Below, one piece after another: positions 44,821-55,313 of a stretch of DNA of 64,000 bases. The notes below the pieces were generated by a model. It saw only the letters and a list, made by a program, of their open reading frames with translations, was not told the DNA's origin and ran no database searches. The stretch's first letter is position 1. Every line of letters starts with the position of its first letter. The stretch comes from an uncultured Sulfitobacter sp. (GTDB taxonomy: Bacteria > Pseudomonadota > Alphaproteobacteria > Rhodobacterales > Rhodobacteraceae). The position numbers and the translations under genes were made by a program. Location of the stretch: NCBI GenBank assembly GCA_937928635.1, contig CALFWM010000008.1:62001-126000 (forward strand), in the 5' to 3' direction.

Positions 44821-45609
44821 ATGCCCTTTACCCTTGCCACCTGGAACATCAACTCTGTCCGCCTGCGCGAGCCGCTGGTCTTGCGCATGTTGGCTGAATT
44901 TGGCCCTGACGTCCTGTGCCTGCAGGAATGCAAAAGCCCGGTTGAGAAAATCCCGATGGAGGGGTTTGCCGCTGCCGGATACACCCACATGGTGGCGCGC
45001 GGGCAAAAAGGATATAACGGCGTGGCGATCCTGTCCAAACTGCCGATTGAAGAAGCCGGTGCAGAAGATTTTGCCAGCCTTGGCCATGCCCGCCACATCG
45101 CCGGGCGGTTGGAAAACGGCACCACCATCCATAACTTCTACGTGCCCGCAGGTGGGGATAAGCCTAACCGCGAGATCAATGAGAAATTTGGTCAGAAACT
45201 GGACTACCTCAGCGAAATGCGCGACTGGTTTCATGCCAACGCACCGCAAAAATCGGTTCTGGTGGGGGATCTGAACATCGCCCCGCGCGAGGACGACGTC
45301 TGGGATCACAAAAAACTGCTCAAGGTCGTCAGCCATACCCCTGTTGAGGTTGAGGCACTTGGCGAAACGCAGGAGGCAGGCAAATGGGTGGACATCACCC
45401 GGCAGGACATCCCCGAAGGAAACCTCTATAGCTGGTGGTCCTACCGCTCCCCTGACTGGGATGGGGCCGACAAGGGGCGCAGGCTTGATCACATCTGGGC
45501 CACGCCAGACATCTCAAACGCCGCGCATTCCAGCAAAGTCATCCGCGCGGTGCGTGGTTGGGAACAGCCCAGCGACCATGCGCCTGTTTTTGCAACCTTT
45601 GATCTGTGA
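44821..45609 (+). CDS. xthA: Exodeoxyribonuclease III
   Basis: A 262-residue AP endonuclease/3'-5' exonuclease of the endonuclease-exonuclease-phosphatase fold. Motifs LATWNINSVRLREPLVLRML, LCLQECKS, VLVGDLNIAPREDDVWD and the terminal SDHAPVFATFDL carry the metal-binding and catalytic Asn, Glu, Asp and His. It acts in base-excision repair. Confidence 0.95.
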   Translation: MPFTLATWNINSVRLREPLVLRMLAEFGPDVLCLQECKSPVEKIPMEGFAAAGYTHMVARGQKGYNGVAILSKLPIEEAGAEDFASLGHARHIAGRLENGTTIHNFYVPAGGDKPNREINEKFGQKLDYLSEMRDWFHANAPQKSVLVGDLNIAPREDDVWDHKKLLKVVSHTPVEVEALGETQEAGKWVDITRQDIPEGNLYSWWSYRSPDWDGADKGRRLDHIWATPDISNAAHSSKVIRAVRGWEQPSDHAPVFATFDL

Positions 45610-45677
45610 TTTTTGCCTTTGAATTAGGCCTGCCAGCCCTCATATAAGGGCATACGCGACCCAAGCGAGGAATACCG

Positions 45678-46589
45678 ATGGAACTGAACCTAGGCGCGGC
45701 ACCGGATGCCGATCTGATCAAAGACACCACCGAGGCATCCTTTATGGCCGATGTGGTTGAGGCCTCGCAGACTGTCCCGATTGTTGTGGATTTCTGGGCC
45801 CCCTGGTGTGGCCCCTGCAAAACACTCGGCCCCCAGCTGGAGGCGGCGGTGACCGCGGCCAAGGGTGCCGTGAAAATGGTCAAGGTCAATGTCGATGAGG
45901 CGCAGATGATCGCAGGCCAGTTGCAAATTCAATCAATCCCGACGGTCTATGCCTTTTACAAAGGCCAGCCTGTGGATGCCTTTCAGGGCGCGCAGCCGGA
46001 ATCAGAGATCAAGGCGTTTATCGACCGTGTGATCAAGGCCGGCGGGGGTGAGGCCCCGGGCGAACAGTTGGATGATGCGGTTGCGGCGGCTGAGGAAATG
46101 CTGGCAGAGGGTGCGGCGTCTGATGCAGCACAGACCTTTGCGGCGATCCTGGGCGAAGATCCCGATCACGCCGGTGCCTACGCAGGCATGGTACGCGCGC
46201 ACATTGCAATGGATGCGCTTGATCAGGCGGAGGCCCTGTTGAACGGTGCCCCAATCGAGATTTCGCAAGCGCCAGAGCTGGAAGCCGCCCATGCCCAGTT
46301 GGAGCTTGCCCGTCAGGCGGCTGACGCGGGTCCTGTGGCAGATTTGACCGCTGCGGTTGAGGCCAACCCGGATGATCTGCAAGCCCGCTTTGATCTTGCA
46401 CAGGCGCTTTATGCCAGCGGCGACGCGGCAGGGGCTGTGGAGCACCTGCTGACCCTCTTTGGTAAAGACCGTGAATGGAACGAGGGTGCGGCCAAGACGC
46501 AATTGTTCACAATTTTTGATGCGTTGACCCCAACGGACCCGATTGCATTGAACGGGCGGCGCAAACTCAGCTCGATGATATTTGCCTGA
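45678..46589 (+). CDS. Thioredoxin with TPR-like C-terminus (CnoX-type)
   Basis: A 303-residue protein. The N-terminal thioredoxin fold has FWAPWCGPCKTLGPQLE, an active CGPC site, and PTVYAFYKGQPVDAF. The C-terminal half consists of helix-turn-helix pairs typical of tetratricopeptide repeats. CnoX chaperedoxins of this build hold client proteins after oxidative stress. Followed after 27 bases by the LON-domain gene and then Trm112, a conserved alphaproteobacterial order. Confidence 0.9.
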   Translation: MELNLGAAPDADLIKDTTEASFMADVVEASQTVPIVVDFWAPWCGPCKTLGPQLEAAVTAAKGAVKMVKVNVDEAQMIAGQLQIQSIPTVYAFYKGQPVDAFQGAQPESEIKAFIDRVIKAGGGEAPGEQLDDAVAAAEEMLAEGAASDAAQTFAAILGEDPDHAGAYAGMVRAHIAMDALDQAEALLNGAPIEISQAPELEAAHAQLELARQAADAGPVADLTAAVEANPDDLQARFDLAQALYASGDAAGAVEHLLTLFGKDREWNEGAAKTQLFTIFDALTPTDPIALNGRRKLSSMIFA

Positions 46590-46616
46590 TGCGGTTGGTG
46601 GGCTAGGTCGTTTGTC

Positions 46617-47261
46617 ATGATCAAGCCAACAGAACTGCCCGACAAGATTTCTATCTTCCCTTTGACGGGTGCGTTGCTGTTGCCGCGCTCCCGGTTGCCG
46701 CTGCATATTTTTGAGCCGCGGTATCTGCAGATGATCGAGGACGCGTTAAAAACAGATGCGCGGATGATTGGCATGATCCAGCCAAACGCCGTACCGGGGC
46801 GGGCGGGCAACGGGTTGCATACCATCGGCTGCGCGGGCCGCATCACGCAGTTTTCCGAAACCGAGGATGGGCGGTATATGGTGACCCTTGGCGGCGTGTC
46901 CCGCTATCGCGTTGTGAAAGAGATCGAAGGGTTTTTGCCCTACCGTCAGTGTGAGGTCGATTGGGCCGGGTTTGACCGCGATCTTGGCAAAGAAGAAAGT
47001 GATCTGGGCTTCAAACGTCCCCCTTTCATGGACCTGCTGGGCCGGTACTTTGAAACCCGTGGACTGTCTGCCGATTGGGAAACGCTCAAAGAAGCGGACG
47101 ATGAATTGCTGGTCAATTCCCTGTCGATGATGCTGGAGTTTGAGGCCGAGGACAAGCAAGCCCTGCTGGAGGCACCCTCCCTTGAAACCCGCCGGGAAAC
47201 GCTGATCACCCTGATCGAGTTTGCCATGCGGGGCGGAGAAGAAGAAGGTCTGATGCAATGA
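46617..47261 (+). CDS. LON substrate-binding domain protein
   Basis: A 214-residue protein with only the N-terminal Lon-like PUA-fold domain: [20 protein letters not shown] and [18 protein letters not shown] match the family start, and there is no ATPase or protease part. Function unknown; it may bind peptides or proteins. Stop overlaps the Trm112 start (ATGA). Confidence 0.9.
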   Translation: MIKPTELPDKISIFPLTGALLLPRSRLPLHIFEPRYLQMIEDALKTDARMIGMIQPNAVPGRAGNGLHTIGCAGRITQFSETEDGRYMVTLGGVSRYRVVKEIEGFLPYRQCEVDWAGFDRDLGKEESDLGFKRPPFMDLLGRYFETRGLSADWETLKEADDELLVNSLSMMLEFEAEDKQALLEAPSLETRRETLITLIEFAMRGGEEEGLMQ

Positions 47262-47446
47262 GCGATGTTTTGGTCGCATTTGACCGCCGCATGCTGGAGG
47301 CGTTGATTTGTCCGCTGACCCAGACCACGCTGACCTATGACGCCGACAAACAAGAACTGGTGTCGGGAAGTGCCGGTGTCGCCTTTCCAATCCGCAATGG
47401 TATTCCGGTCATGCTGGAAGACGAAGCGCGGGCGTTAGACGAATAA
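47258..47446 (+). CDS. Trm112 family protein
   Basis: A 62-residue protein of the Trm112/YcaR family: [20 protein letters not shown] and [19 protein letters not shown] are characteristic. Related proteins activate methyltransferases or act in lipopolysaccharide pathways. Only one of the zinc cysteines is clear (CP), as is common for short bacterial members. Coupled to the LON-domain gene. Confidence 0.9.
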   Translation: MSDVLVAFDRRMLEALICPLTQTTLTYDADKQELVSGSAGVAFPIRNGIPVMLEDEARALDE

Positions 47447-47455
47447 CGCGCCTGC

Positions 47456-48682
47456 CTACAAATCCTTACCTTGCATCAATCGCGGCAATGCGCCCGTCAG
47501 CCCCGCCGCCTCGCGCATAAATCCGCGCCGCAAGCCCGGCAGATTGTTCACAGCCGCCATGCCGATGTCACGCGCCATACGCACCAGTGCGTTATCATTT
47601 GAAAACAGACGGTTAAAGCTATCGGTTGCCAGTGCCAGTGCTGCATTGTCAAAACGGCGCCACTCCTGATAACGCGCCAAGGCGGCCTCTGACCCGGCAT
47701 CTTCACCGCGGCGCAGGGCATCCGCGACCACGTCGGCCAAGGCGGCAACGTCGCGCAGGCCGGCATTTAACCCCTGACCGGCAATCGGGTGCACCCCATG
47801 TGCGGCATCGCCCAACAGTGCGACGCGTGCCGCCACCATCTGATGCGCCAGCGACAATCCCAGCGGATAGGTATACCGCGCCCCTGCCAGCGAAATGTCA
47901 CCCAGAAAACTGCCGAACCGAGGCCGCAGCACATCCAGGTATTGCGCATCTGGCAGTTTATGAATGGCGCCAGCTTGCGCAGTTGCTTCGCTCCATACGA
48001 TGGAAGACCGATATTGCGTCAAGGGCAAGATCGCCAGCGGACCGGGCGGCATAAAAAACTGATGTGCCACGCCATGGTGGGGCAATTCATGCTGGATCGC
48101 GCAGACAAGGGCAGTTTGCCCATAGCTCCATTCCACCCGGCCAATCCCGGCGCGCGCGCCCGTGCCTGTGCCGCGCCCATCCGCCCCCACGGCCAGACGT
48201 GCGCGCAGGGTTTTGCCATTGTCCAGCGTCAGCGTGATCCCACTTGCATCCGCGTTCTGCGCCACGACGGTGCGTTTGTTCATCTGTGTGACCTGCGGGT
48301 GTGCCGCAACGGCCTGCAACAGGGCGTGGCGCAAATGGCGGTCTTCTACCATATGGCCCATCGGCCCTTCTTCGATCTCGCTATGATCAAAATGCATGAA
48401 CATGGGGGCAGGGCCCTCACCCGCGCGCCCATCGGTCACTTTGATTTCCAACATTGGTTGGGCGTGGTCGGCAACGTCGCCCCACACGCCCAATCCCTGC
48501 AACAGCCGCACAGAGGTAAGCGCCAAGGCATAGGAGCGCCCATCAAATTTTGCGCCCTTGCGCACCGTGATTCCAAGCGCGTCGATCAAGGTCACCGGCT
48601 GCCCCGTCTGGGCCAATGCCAACGCCAGGGCGGGCCCGTTCAGCCCGCCCCCGATAATCGCGATATCCGTGTCAAAATCCAT
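47456..48682 (-). CDS. UbiH/UbiF-type FAD monooxygenase (ubiquinone hydroxylase)
   Basis: A 408-residue flavoprotein hydroxylase of the ubiquinone pathway family. FAD motif IAIIGGGLNGPALALALAQT, then RSYALALTSVRLLQGLGVW, and the second FAD motif ALLGDAAHGVHPIAGQGLNA. Which position of the quinone ring it hydroxylates is uncertain. ATG at 48682 begins the conserved N-terminus; the frame to 49168 is opposite-strand shadow. Convergent with Trm112 and divergent from the amidase. Confidence 0.9.
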   Translation of the reverse strand: MDFDTDIAIIGGGLNGPALALALAQTGQPVTLIDALGITVRKGAKFDGRSYALALTSVRLLQGLGVWGDVADHAQPMLEIKVTDGRAGEGPAPMFMHFDHSEIEEGPMGHMVEDRHLRHALLQAVAAHPQVTQMNKRTVVAQNADASGITLTLDNGKTLRARLAVGADGRGTGTGARAGIGRVEWSYGQTALVCAIQHELPHHGVAHQFFMPPGPLAILPLTQYRSSIVWSEATAQAGAIHKLPDAQYLDVLRPRFGSFLGDISLAGARYTYPLGLSLAHQMVAARVALLGDAAHGVHPIAGQGLNAGLRDVAALADVVADALRRGEDAGSEAALARYQEWRRFDNAALALATDSFNRLFSNDNALVRMARDIGMAAVNNLPGLRRGFMREAAGLTGALPRLMQGKDL

Positions 48683-48763
48683 ACCCCTAGATAGAGCGGC
48701 CCGGCGGGGATTGTCCATGTGCCCAAGCGTCGCTACCGTCATCCCGACGGAGGAGGAGATCAC

Positions 48764-50092
48764 ATGCAAGAATGGCTCAAAATGACAGCTGCGGATTTGG
48801 GGCGCGGGATTGCCGCAAAGGAGATTGATCCGCTGGCCCTGACCCAAACCTATCTGGATGCCATTGAGGCGCACCCGCTGCGCGACCGGATATATGCACG
48901 TGTCACTCATGACCGTGCGCTGGCCGAAGCAGGCGCCGCCGCCGCGCGTGCGCAATCGGGCCACCGCTTGTCGCCGCTTGATGGTGTGCCGATCTCTTGG
49001 AAAGATCTGTTTAATACCGCCGGGATCGCGACGGAGGCGGGGTCCAACCTGCTCAAAGGGCGCGTGCCGGATATGGATGCAACCGTGCTGGCAAATGCAA
49101 CGGCGGCCGGGTTGGTCTGTCTGGGCAAAACCCACATGAGCGAATTGGCGTTTTCCGGCCTTGGCCATAACCCCACTACCGCCACACCGCCGTCGGTCAA
49201 CGACCCCGATGGTGTGGCGGGCGGCAGCTCATCCGGCGCGGCAGCTTCGGTTGCGTTTGATCTGGCATCGGCGGCAATCGGCTCTGACACTGGCGGGTCT
49301 GTGCGCATCCCGTCGGTCTGGAATGATCTGGTGGGTCTCAAGACAACCTCCGGTCGGCTGACCTTGGAAGGTGTGGTGCCTTTGGCGCTCAAGTTTGACA
49401 CCATCGGCCCGCTGTGTCGCTCGGTGGAGGATGCAGGCCTGTTGCTGGCCGCGCTTGAGGGCAAAAAACCTGCGGATCTGAAAAAAACGTCGCTGAGGGG
49501 CCGTCGTTTTGCGGTGCTGCGCGATTTGGCGCAGGAGGATGTGCGCGATGAGCCTGCTGCGGCTTTTGCTGGTGCGGTGACACGTTTGGAGGCCGCCGGA
49601 GCGCATGTGGCGTGGATTGACGTCCCCGAGGTGGCAGAGGCCCTTGCGCAGTCCACTTGCGTATTCACATCAGAGGCTTACGGGCTGTGGCGTGACGTGA
49701 TTGAGGCCAACCCGGTCGCCATGTACAGCGAGATTTTGCAACGTTTCCGCCTCGGCAAACAGTTTTCCGGCCCCGACTATGTAGCCGCCTGGGCAAAGAT
49801 CGAAAGCGCGCGGCGCGGTTATGATCAGGCGGTGTCAGGCTATGATGCCGTGATCCTGCCGACCACGCCTATTTTGCCGCCGAACCTGCAACGCCTTGAG
49901 CAGGACAGTGACTATTACATCACTGAAAACCTGTTGGCCCTGCGCAACACGCGCATCGGCAATCTGATGGGTCTATGCGGGCTGACCTTGCCCACAGAGG
50001 TGCCATCTTGCGGGCTGATGCTACTGTGCGCGCCGGATATGGAGGAGCATTTGTTACGCATTGGTGCTGCCGCCGAAGCTGCGCTGAGCTAA
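48764..50092 (+). CDS. Amidase signature family enzyme
   Basis: A 442-residue serine amidase. The Ser-cisSer-Lys triad positions are visible: Lys80 in PISWKDLF, the Ser155-157 run in GVAGGSSSGAAAS and Ser179 in GSDTGGSVRIP. It hydrolyses an amide or acts as a transamidase-related enzyme; not GatA, since GatB and GatC are absent. GGAGGAGAT precedes the ATG at 48764. Substrate unknown. Confidence 0.9.
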   Translation: MQEWLKMTAADLGRGIAAKEIDPLALTQTYLDAIEAHPLRDRIYARVTHDRALAEAGAAAARAQSGHRLSPLDGVPISWKDLFNTAGIATEAGSNLLKGRVPDMDATVLANATAAGLVCLGKTHMSELAFSGLGHNPTTATPPSVNDPDGVAGGSSSGAAASVAFDLASAAIGSDTGGSVRIPSVWNDLVGLKTTSGRLTLEGVVPLALKFDTIGPLCRSVEDAGLLLAALEGKKPADLKKTSLRGRRFAVLRDLAQEDVRDEPAAAFAGAVTRLEAAGAHVAWIDVPEVAEALAQSTCVFTSEAYGLWRDVIEANPVAMYSEILQRFRLGKQFSGPDYVAAWAKIESARRGYDQAVSGYDAVILPTTPILPPNLQRLEQDSDYYITENLLALRNTRIGNLMGLCGLTLPTEVPSCGLMLLCAPDMEEHLLRIGAAAEAALS

Positions 50093-50210
50093 ATTTGTCA
50101 GAAATGCCACAATTCGTGGTTTGCGTGCTTGTTCTTCTGGACTGAGTCCACGCCCTTGGGTACTTTAGCATCAAACGGGGCGATAATGATCCCGATACGA
50201 GGCAGTTTTG

Positions 50211-51398
50211 ATGATGTTTCCTGAGCGGTTTTCGAACCTTCCGGCCCATGCCTGGCCGCGCTTGCGCGCTCTTTTGGACGTGCACGAAGGGGGCGGGCCT
50301 CTTATTCAGATGACAATTGGCGAACCCAAGCACGCATTTCCCGCCTGGGTCACAGAAAAAATCAGCGCCAATGCGGCTGGGTTTAACAGCTATCCGCCCA
50401 ATGATGGTTCACCCGAACTCAAGGGTGCAATCGCAAACTGGATCAAGCGGCGTTACGGTGTATCAATGGATGCCGCGACCGAGGTCATGGCGCTGAATGG
50501 CACCCGTGAAGGATTGTACAACGCGGTTGTGGCGCTGTGCCCAGAGACCAAAAATGGCCAGACACCTGCGATCCTGATGCCCAATCCGTTTTATCAGGTC
50601 TATATGATTGGCGCGATTTCGGGCGGGTCTGACCCGATCATGGTGAACGCCACAGCCGAAACCGGCCATTTGCCCAATTTCCACGCAGTGTCGCAAGACG
50701 TGTTGGCGCGCACAACAGCGGTCTACATCTGCTCTCCTGCAAACCCGCAAGGGGCGGTGGCGGATTTTGAGTATTGGGCGAACCTGATTGATCTGGCCGA
50801 AACCCATGATTTCAAGATTTTTGCGGATGAGTGTTATTCCGAGATTTACCGCACCGACCCGCCCACCGGGGCCATCGAAGTGGTAGAAAAGCTGGGCACG
50901 GACCCCAACCGCGTTGCGATTTTCCATTCTCTCAGCAAACGGTCGAACCTGCCGGGTCTGCGCTCTGGCTTTATTGCCAGTGGTGCAAAGACGATCAATG
51001 AGGTCAAACAGCTGCGCAACTATGCAGGTGCGCCCTTGCCTTTGCCGCTGCAACAGGCCGCTGCTGCGGTTTGGGATGATGAGGATCACGTCGTGCAAAG
51101 CCGCGCGATGTATCAGGAAAAATTCGAGCTTGCGGACCGTATTCTGGGAAATATCCCCGGCTATCAAAGCCCGCAGGCCGGTTTCTTTCTGTGGTTGTCG
51201 GTTGAGGATGATGAAGCCGCAGCCGTGAAGCTGTGGAAAGAGACAGGCGTCAAGGTGCTGCCGGGTGGTTACCTCGCACAGGACGTGGAGGGGCATGAAA
51301 ACCCCGGCAAGAAATACATTCGGGTCGCATTGGTCGCCCCAAAAGACGAAACAGCGCGCGGGTTAGAGTTGATCCGCGACTGCCTGTATTCGACATAA
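50211..51398 (+). CDS. Class I/II PLP aminotransferase (DapC-like)
   Basis: A 395-residue aminotransferase. Core motifs: [50 protein letters not shown], and the PLP lysine in [15 protein letters not shown]. It resembles the succinyldiaminopimelate aminotransferase of the lysine/peptidoglycan branch, but assignment is by similarity only. ATG at 50211 is followed by a second ATG in frame. 19 bases upstream of ftsK. Confidence 0.85.
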   Translation: MMFPERFSNLPAHAWPRLRALLDVHEGGGPLIQMTIGEPKHAFPAWVTEKISANAAGFNSYPPNDGSPELKGAIANWIKRRYGVSMDAATEVMALNGTREGLYNAVVALCPETKNGQTPAILMPNPFYQVYMIGAISGGSDPIMVNATAETGHLPNFHAVSQDVLARTTAVYICSPANPQGAVADFEYWANLIDLAETHDFKIFADECYSEIYRTDPPTGAIEVVEKLGTDPNRVAIFHSLSKRSNLPGLRSGFIASGAKTINEVKQLRNYAGAPLPLPLQQAAAAVWDDEDHVVQSRAMYQEKFELADRILGNIPGYQSPQAGFFLWLSVEDDEAAAVKLWKETGVKVLPGGYLAQDVEGHENPGKKYIRVALVAPKDETARGLELIRDCLYST

Positions 51399-51417
51399 AA
51401 GACGAGGAACGAGGCGA

Positions 51418-54351
51418 ATGGCATATCAGACACGGCAGCGCGACCCATTGCTTGACAGTAACATGTCTCAGGCATTGGAAAAACGCGGCAAAGAACTGCT
51501 GGGTCTTGCTCTGATTGGCCTGGGTGTCATGGCTGCGATGATGATTGGCAGCTACACGCCGGATGATCCAAACTTTATGATCTCAACCGACGCGCCGGTG
51601 CAAAATTGGCTGGGCCGCTTGGGGGCATCAATTGCCGCGCCGTTGTTTATGATCGTGGGCTGGGGTGCCTGGGGCATTGCCGCTGTGCTGTTGGTTTGGG
51701 GTGCGCGTTTTGCCCTGCACTGGGGCCAGGAACGCGCCATGGGCCGGCTGATTTTCGCGCCGATCGCCGTCGCGCTGGGCTCTATCTATGCGGCGACCCT
51801 GACACCGGGCGCGGAATGGTTACAGACCCATAGTTTTGGCTTGGGCGGCTTGTTTGGGGACACCGTGATGGGGGCCGTCCTGACCATTTTGCCCATTGGG
51901 TCAAACTTTGCCGTCAAATTGATGTCGTTCCTGATGGGCATCGGTATTGTCGCCCTGGGGGCCTTTGTTCTGGGTTTTACCCGTGTCGAACTCACCCGCG
52001 CAGGCAAGTTTATGGTTGTGGGGCTGATCGTGGCCTATGCGACATTGATGAACCTCTTGGGCCGCAGTGCAGCCGGGGCGATGCGCACGGCTCAGACCAT
52101 GCAGGCCCGCCACTCAGAGCGACGCGAACGGCGCCGCGTTGAGGCTGAGGAAAACGCAGCCTTTGCCGCAAGCCAGCCCGTGTTCGACGCGCCCGACCCC
52201 GTTGAACCGATGCCCAGCCATGAATTGATCGCATCAGAACCGCAGGCCAAATCAGGCTTACTCGCGCGGATGCCCACGTTGATCAAACGCCCCGAATCTA
52301 TGCCGGAGCCGGAACTGGTTGAATCCCAGCATGAGGCGGTTTTTGACGCTGACGATGCGAATGAGGCCCCGGGTGAGGAGCGCATCAAGAGCAAGATCGC
52401 GGATGTGATCAAGAACCGTGTGCGGTCCACAACCGCCTTGCACACACCTGTCACCACACCACTGACACGGGGCCGCGGTCGCGGGCCGGATGCGCTGGTG
52501 CTGGACACATCACGCCCTGCTGAACTGCCGCCAGAACCCCCCTTGACCGGCGCTGCCCGGCAGGAACCGCCCTTGGTAGGCAAGCGCCTGACTTTGGATC
52601 GTGTTGCGCCTGCCGCACCTGTAGCCGCGCAAGTTGCCCCGATGAGTGAGGCGATCCCTGTGGCACCGATGCCAGAGCCATTGCCGCTGGTCACGCCGGA
52701 GGAAATGCAAGCGCAAATCCCGATCGCAGAGCCGCGCAAAGTGGTCCAGCAGCCCATTCGCAAACCCGTACAACCCTCCAAACAAGCGCAGGCCGAGGCA
52801 CAGCCAACCCTGTCGTTTGAGGACACGCACCCCGGATTTGAGCTGCCCCCGTTGGCCCTGCTGGAAAGCCCTGAATCTGTGCAGCGCCTGCACTTGTCCG
52901 ATGAAGCGCTTGAGGAAAACGCGCGCATGTTGGAAACCGTGCTGGATGACTACGGCGTGAAGGGTGAAATCGTTGCTGTGCGTCCCGGCCCCGTGGTGAC
53001 GATGTACGAACTTGAACCGGCACCGGGCCTCAAGGCCTCTCGGGTGATTGGGTTGGCGGATGATATCGCGCGGTCCATGGCAGCCCTGTCTGCGCGTGTG
53101 TCCACCGTGCCGGGGCGCAGCGTGATCGGCATCGAATTGCCCAACGAAAACCGTGAGAAAGTTGTGCTGCGCGAGATCCTCTCCAGCCGTGATTTTGGGG
53201 ATGGCAATCAAAGCCTGCCACTGGCGCTGGGCAAGGATATTGGCGGTGAACCTGTGGTGGCGAACCTTGCCAAGATGCCTCACCTGCTGATTGCGGGGAC
53301 AACCGGGTCTGGTAAATCCGTGGCGATCAACACCATGATCCTGAGCTTGCTCTACAAGCTCTCACCGGAAGAATGCCGGATGATCATGATCGACCCCAAG
53401 ATGCTGGAACTGTCGGTCTATGACGGCATCCCGCATCTGCTTTCCCCCGTTGTGACGGACCCGAAAAAGGCGCTGGTGGCGCTGAAATGGACCGTGGGCG
53501 AAATGGAAGAGCGCTATCGCAAAATGTCCAAAATGGGCGTGCGCAATATCGAGGGCTACAATGGCCGTGTCGCTGAGGCGCTGGCCAAGGGTGAGAACTT
53601 TGAGCGCACCGTGCAGACCGGGTTTGATGACGACACTGGCGAGCCAATCTTTGAGACCGAAGAAAACACACCCGTCAAGCTGCCCTATATCGTGGTGATC
53701 GTCGATGAGATGGCCGACCTGATGATGGTGGCGGGCAAAGAGATTGAGGCGTGCATCCAACGTCTGGCACAGATGGCGCGTGCCTCTGGCATTCACCTGA
53801 TCATGGCCACACAGCGCCCCTCGGTGGATGTGATCACTGGCACGATCAAGGCAAACTTCCCGACGCGGATTTCCTTCCAGGTGACCTCAAAAATCGACAG
53901 CCGCACGATTTTGGGTGAAATGGGGGCGGAACAACTGCTGGGCATGGGTGACATGCTCTATATGGCAGGCGGGGCCAAAATCACCCGGTGCCATGGTCCG
54001 TTTGTCAGCGATGAAGAGGTTGAGGAAATCGTCAATCACCTCAAGCAATTTGGTGAACCTGATTACGTCAGCGGCGTAGTTGAGGGCCCACCAGAGGGGA
54101 AAGAAAGCGACATCGACGCTGTGCTGGGCCTGAACACGGGCGGCAACACCGATGGTGAAGACGCGCTTTATGACAGCGCCGTGCAGGTGGTGATCAATGA
54201 TCGCAAATGCTCCACCTCATACATCCAGCGCAAGCTGGCAATTGGCTACAACAAGGCCGCCCGCCTTGTGGAACAGATGGAGGATCAGGGTCTGGTCTCT
54301 CCGGCGAACCACGTGGGCAAACGCGAGATACTGGTGCCGGAACAGGCTTAA
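51418..54351 (+). CDS. ftsK: DNA translocase FtsK
   Basis: A 977-residue division-site DNA pump. Four membrane helices occupy about residues 25-195. A long Pro/Gln/Ala-rich linker follows, then the motor: Walker [13 protein letters not shown] near 627, Walker [14 protein letters not shown] near 760, and the C-terminal gamma winged helix ([35 protein letters not shown]) that reads KOPS-type sites. It helps segregate chromosome termini during division. GAGG lies before the ATG. Terminator at 54389. Confidence 0.96.
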   Translation: MAYQTRQRDPLLDSNMSQALEKRGKELLGLALIGLGVMAAMMIGSYTPDDPNFMISTDAPVQNWLGRLGASIAAPLFMIVGWGAWGIAAVLLVWGARFALHWGQERAMGRLIFAPIAVALGSIYAATLTPGAEWLQTHSFGLGGLFGDTVMGAVLTILPIGSNFAVKLMSFLMGIGIVALGAFVLGFTRVELTRAGKFMVVGLIVAYATLMNLLGRSAAGAMRTAQTMQARHSERRERRRVEAEENAAFAASQPVFDAPDPVEPMPSHELIASEPQAKSGLLARMPTLIKRPESMPEPELVESQHEAVFDADDANEAPGEERIKSKIADVIKNRVRSTTALHTPVTTPLTRGRGRGPDALVLDTSRPAELPPEPPLTGAARQEPPLVGKRLTLDRVAPAAPVAAQVAPMSEAIPVAPMPEPLPLVTPEEMQAQIPIAEPRKVVQQPIRKPVQPSKQAQAEAQPTLSFEDTHPGFELPPLALLESPESVQRLHLSDEALEENARMLETVLDDYGVKGEIVAVRPGPVVTMYELEPAPGLKASRVIGLADDIARSMAALSARVSTVPGRSVIGIELPNENREKVVLREILSSRDFGDGNQSLPLALGKDIGGEPVVANLAKMPHLLIAGTTGSGKSVAINTMILSLLYKLSPEECRMIMIDPKMLELSVYDGIPHLLSPVVTDPKKALVALKWTVGEMEERYRKMSKMGVRNIEGYNGRVAEALAKGENFERTVQTGFDDDTGEPIFETEENTPVKLPYIVVIVDEMADLMMVAGKEIEACIQRLAQMARASGIHLIMATQRPSVDVITGTIKANFPTRISFQVTSKIDSRTILGEMGAEQLLGMGDMLYMAGGAKITRCHGPFVSDEEVEEIVNHLKQFGEPDYVSGVVEGPPEGKESDIDAVLGLNTGGNTDGEDALYDSAVQVVINDRKCSTSYIQRKLAIGYNKAARLVEQMEDQGLVSPANHVGKREILVPEQA

Positions 54352-54388
54352 AACTCCCTCCAAGGATATAAGTTCGGCAATTAAACTG

Positions 54389-54419
54389 CGCCGTCGGGGT
54401 CAAACCCGGCGGCGTTTTT
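54389..54419 (+). terminator. Terminator after ftsK
   Basis: CGCCGTCGGG (54389-54398), loop GTCAAA, CCCGGCGGCG (54405-54414), then five T. One T-G pair. Lies 37 bases after the ftsK stop. Confidence 0.9.
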
Positions 54420-54510
54420 CTGCTTTGGGGGCGAAAACTTGGCCACTGATATCGTATAACAGCGCGAACAGGCTTATGTCTGAGATAACGATAAAAGTGA
54501 GGACCTATTG

Positions 54511-55113
54511 ATGCGATTTACCCCTTCTGCCCTGTTTCTGACCTGTGCGCTTGCACTGGCCCCGATTGCTGCAACGGCACAGCAACTCTCGCTTGGCCAG
54601 ATTTCCGGCTACCTGAACAAACTCCAGACCGCCAAAGGGGAATTCACGCAGATCAATGATGATGGCTCCATCAGTTCCGGCACGATCTACATCAAACGCC
54701 CGGGCCGCGCGCGGTTTGAATATAATGCGCCTGAAACCACGTTGGTGGTGGTCGGGGCCAATACCGTGGTGATCTATGACCGGAAATCCAATCAGCCGGC
54801 AGAAAGCTATCCACTGGCGCGCACACCTTTGTCGATCATTCTGGCCAAACGGGTCGATCTGGGGCGCGCGCGCATGGTGACGGGCCATGCTTTTGACGGC
54901 ACCGCGACAGTTGTGACCGCCCAAGACTCGGACAACCCGGAATATGGCAACATCCAGCTGAAATTCACCGACAACCCTGTTGAGCTGCGCCAATGGGTGA
55001 TCAATGACGGCGGCGGCAGCCAGACCACGGTGATCTTGGGCGATCTGCAAAAGGGCGGCAATTTGCCGAACCGCCTGTTTGATGTGGGTGCCGTGGCTGC
55101 CGAAGACCGCTAA
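54511..55113 (+). CDS. lolA: Outer-membrane lipoprotein carrier LolA
   Basis: A 200-residue periplasmic chaperone that carries lipoproteins from LolCDE to the outer membrane. Signal peptide MRFTPSALFLTCALALAPIA cleaved after ATA; mature domain with LNKLQTAKGEFTQINDDGSI, GRARFEYNAPETTLVVV and IYDRKSNQPAESYPLARTPL. AGTGAGGA precedes the ATG. Confidence 0.93.
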   Translation: MRFTPSALFLTCALALAPIAATAQQLSLGQISGYLNKLQTAKGEFTQINDDGSISSGTIYIKRPGRARFEYNAPETTLVVVGANTVVIYDRKSNQPAESYPLARTPLSIILAKRVDLGRARMVTGHAFDGTATVVTAQDSDNPEYGNIQLKFTDNPVELRQWVINDGGGSQTTVILGDLQKGGNLPNRLFDVGAVAAEDR

Positions 55114-55313
55114 GCGCGCCCCTTTTGCGCTGGAAATTCGGTTCTTACTCTGGGGTTATGGCATCGCGGGTAAAGGCCACAAACGCCCTTGATCCCACCC
55201 TTGCAATTCATGTGCCATTGCCGATGCTGACACGGTTATCTTTGATCTGCACATGTTTTGTTTCGCTTTGACAGCCCAAAATCAACAAACACAAATGCCA
55301 AGAGGGACATCCA
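55114..55313. other. Intergenic region before the DUF3604 gene
   Basis: About 200 bases with no recognisable gene or hairpin of note. AGAGGGA at 55300-55306 is the ribosome binding site of the next gene. Confidence 0.4.

Noticed and set aside
49000..50092. Amidase as GatA of the tRNA amidotransferase
   Set aside because: No gatB or gatC nearby and the N-terminus is unlike GatA.
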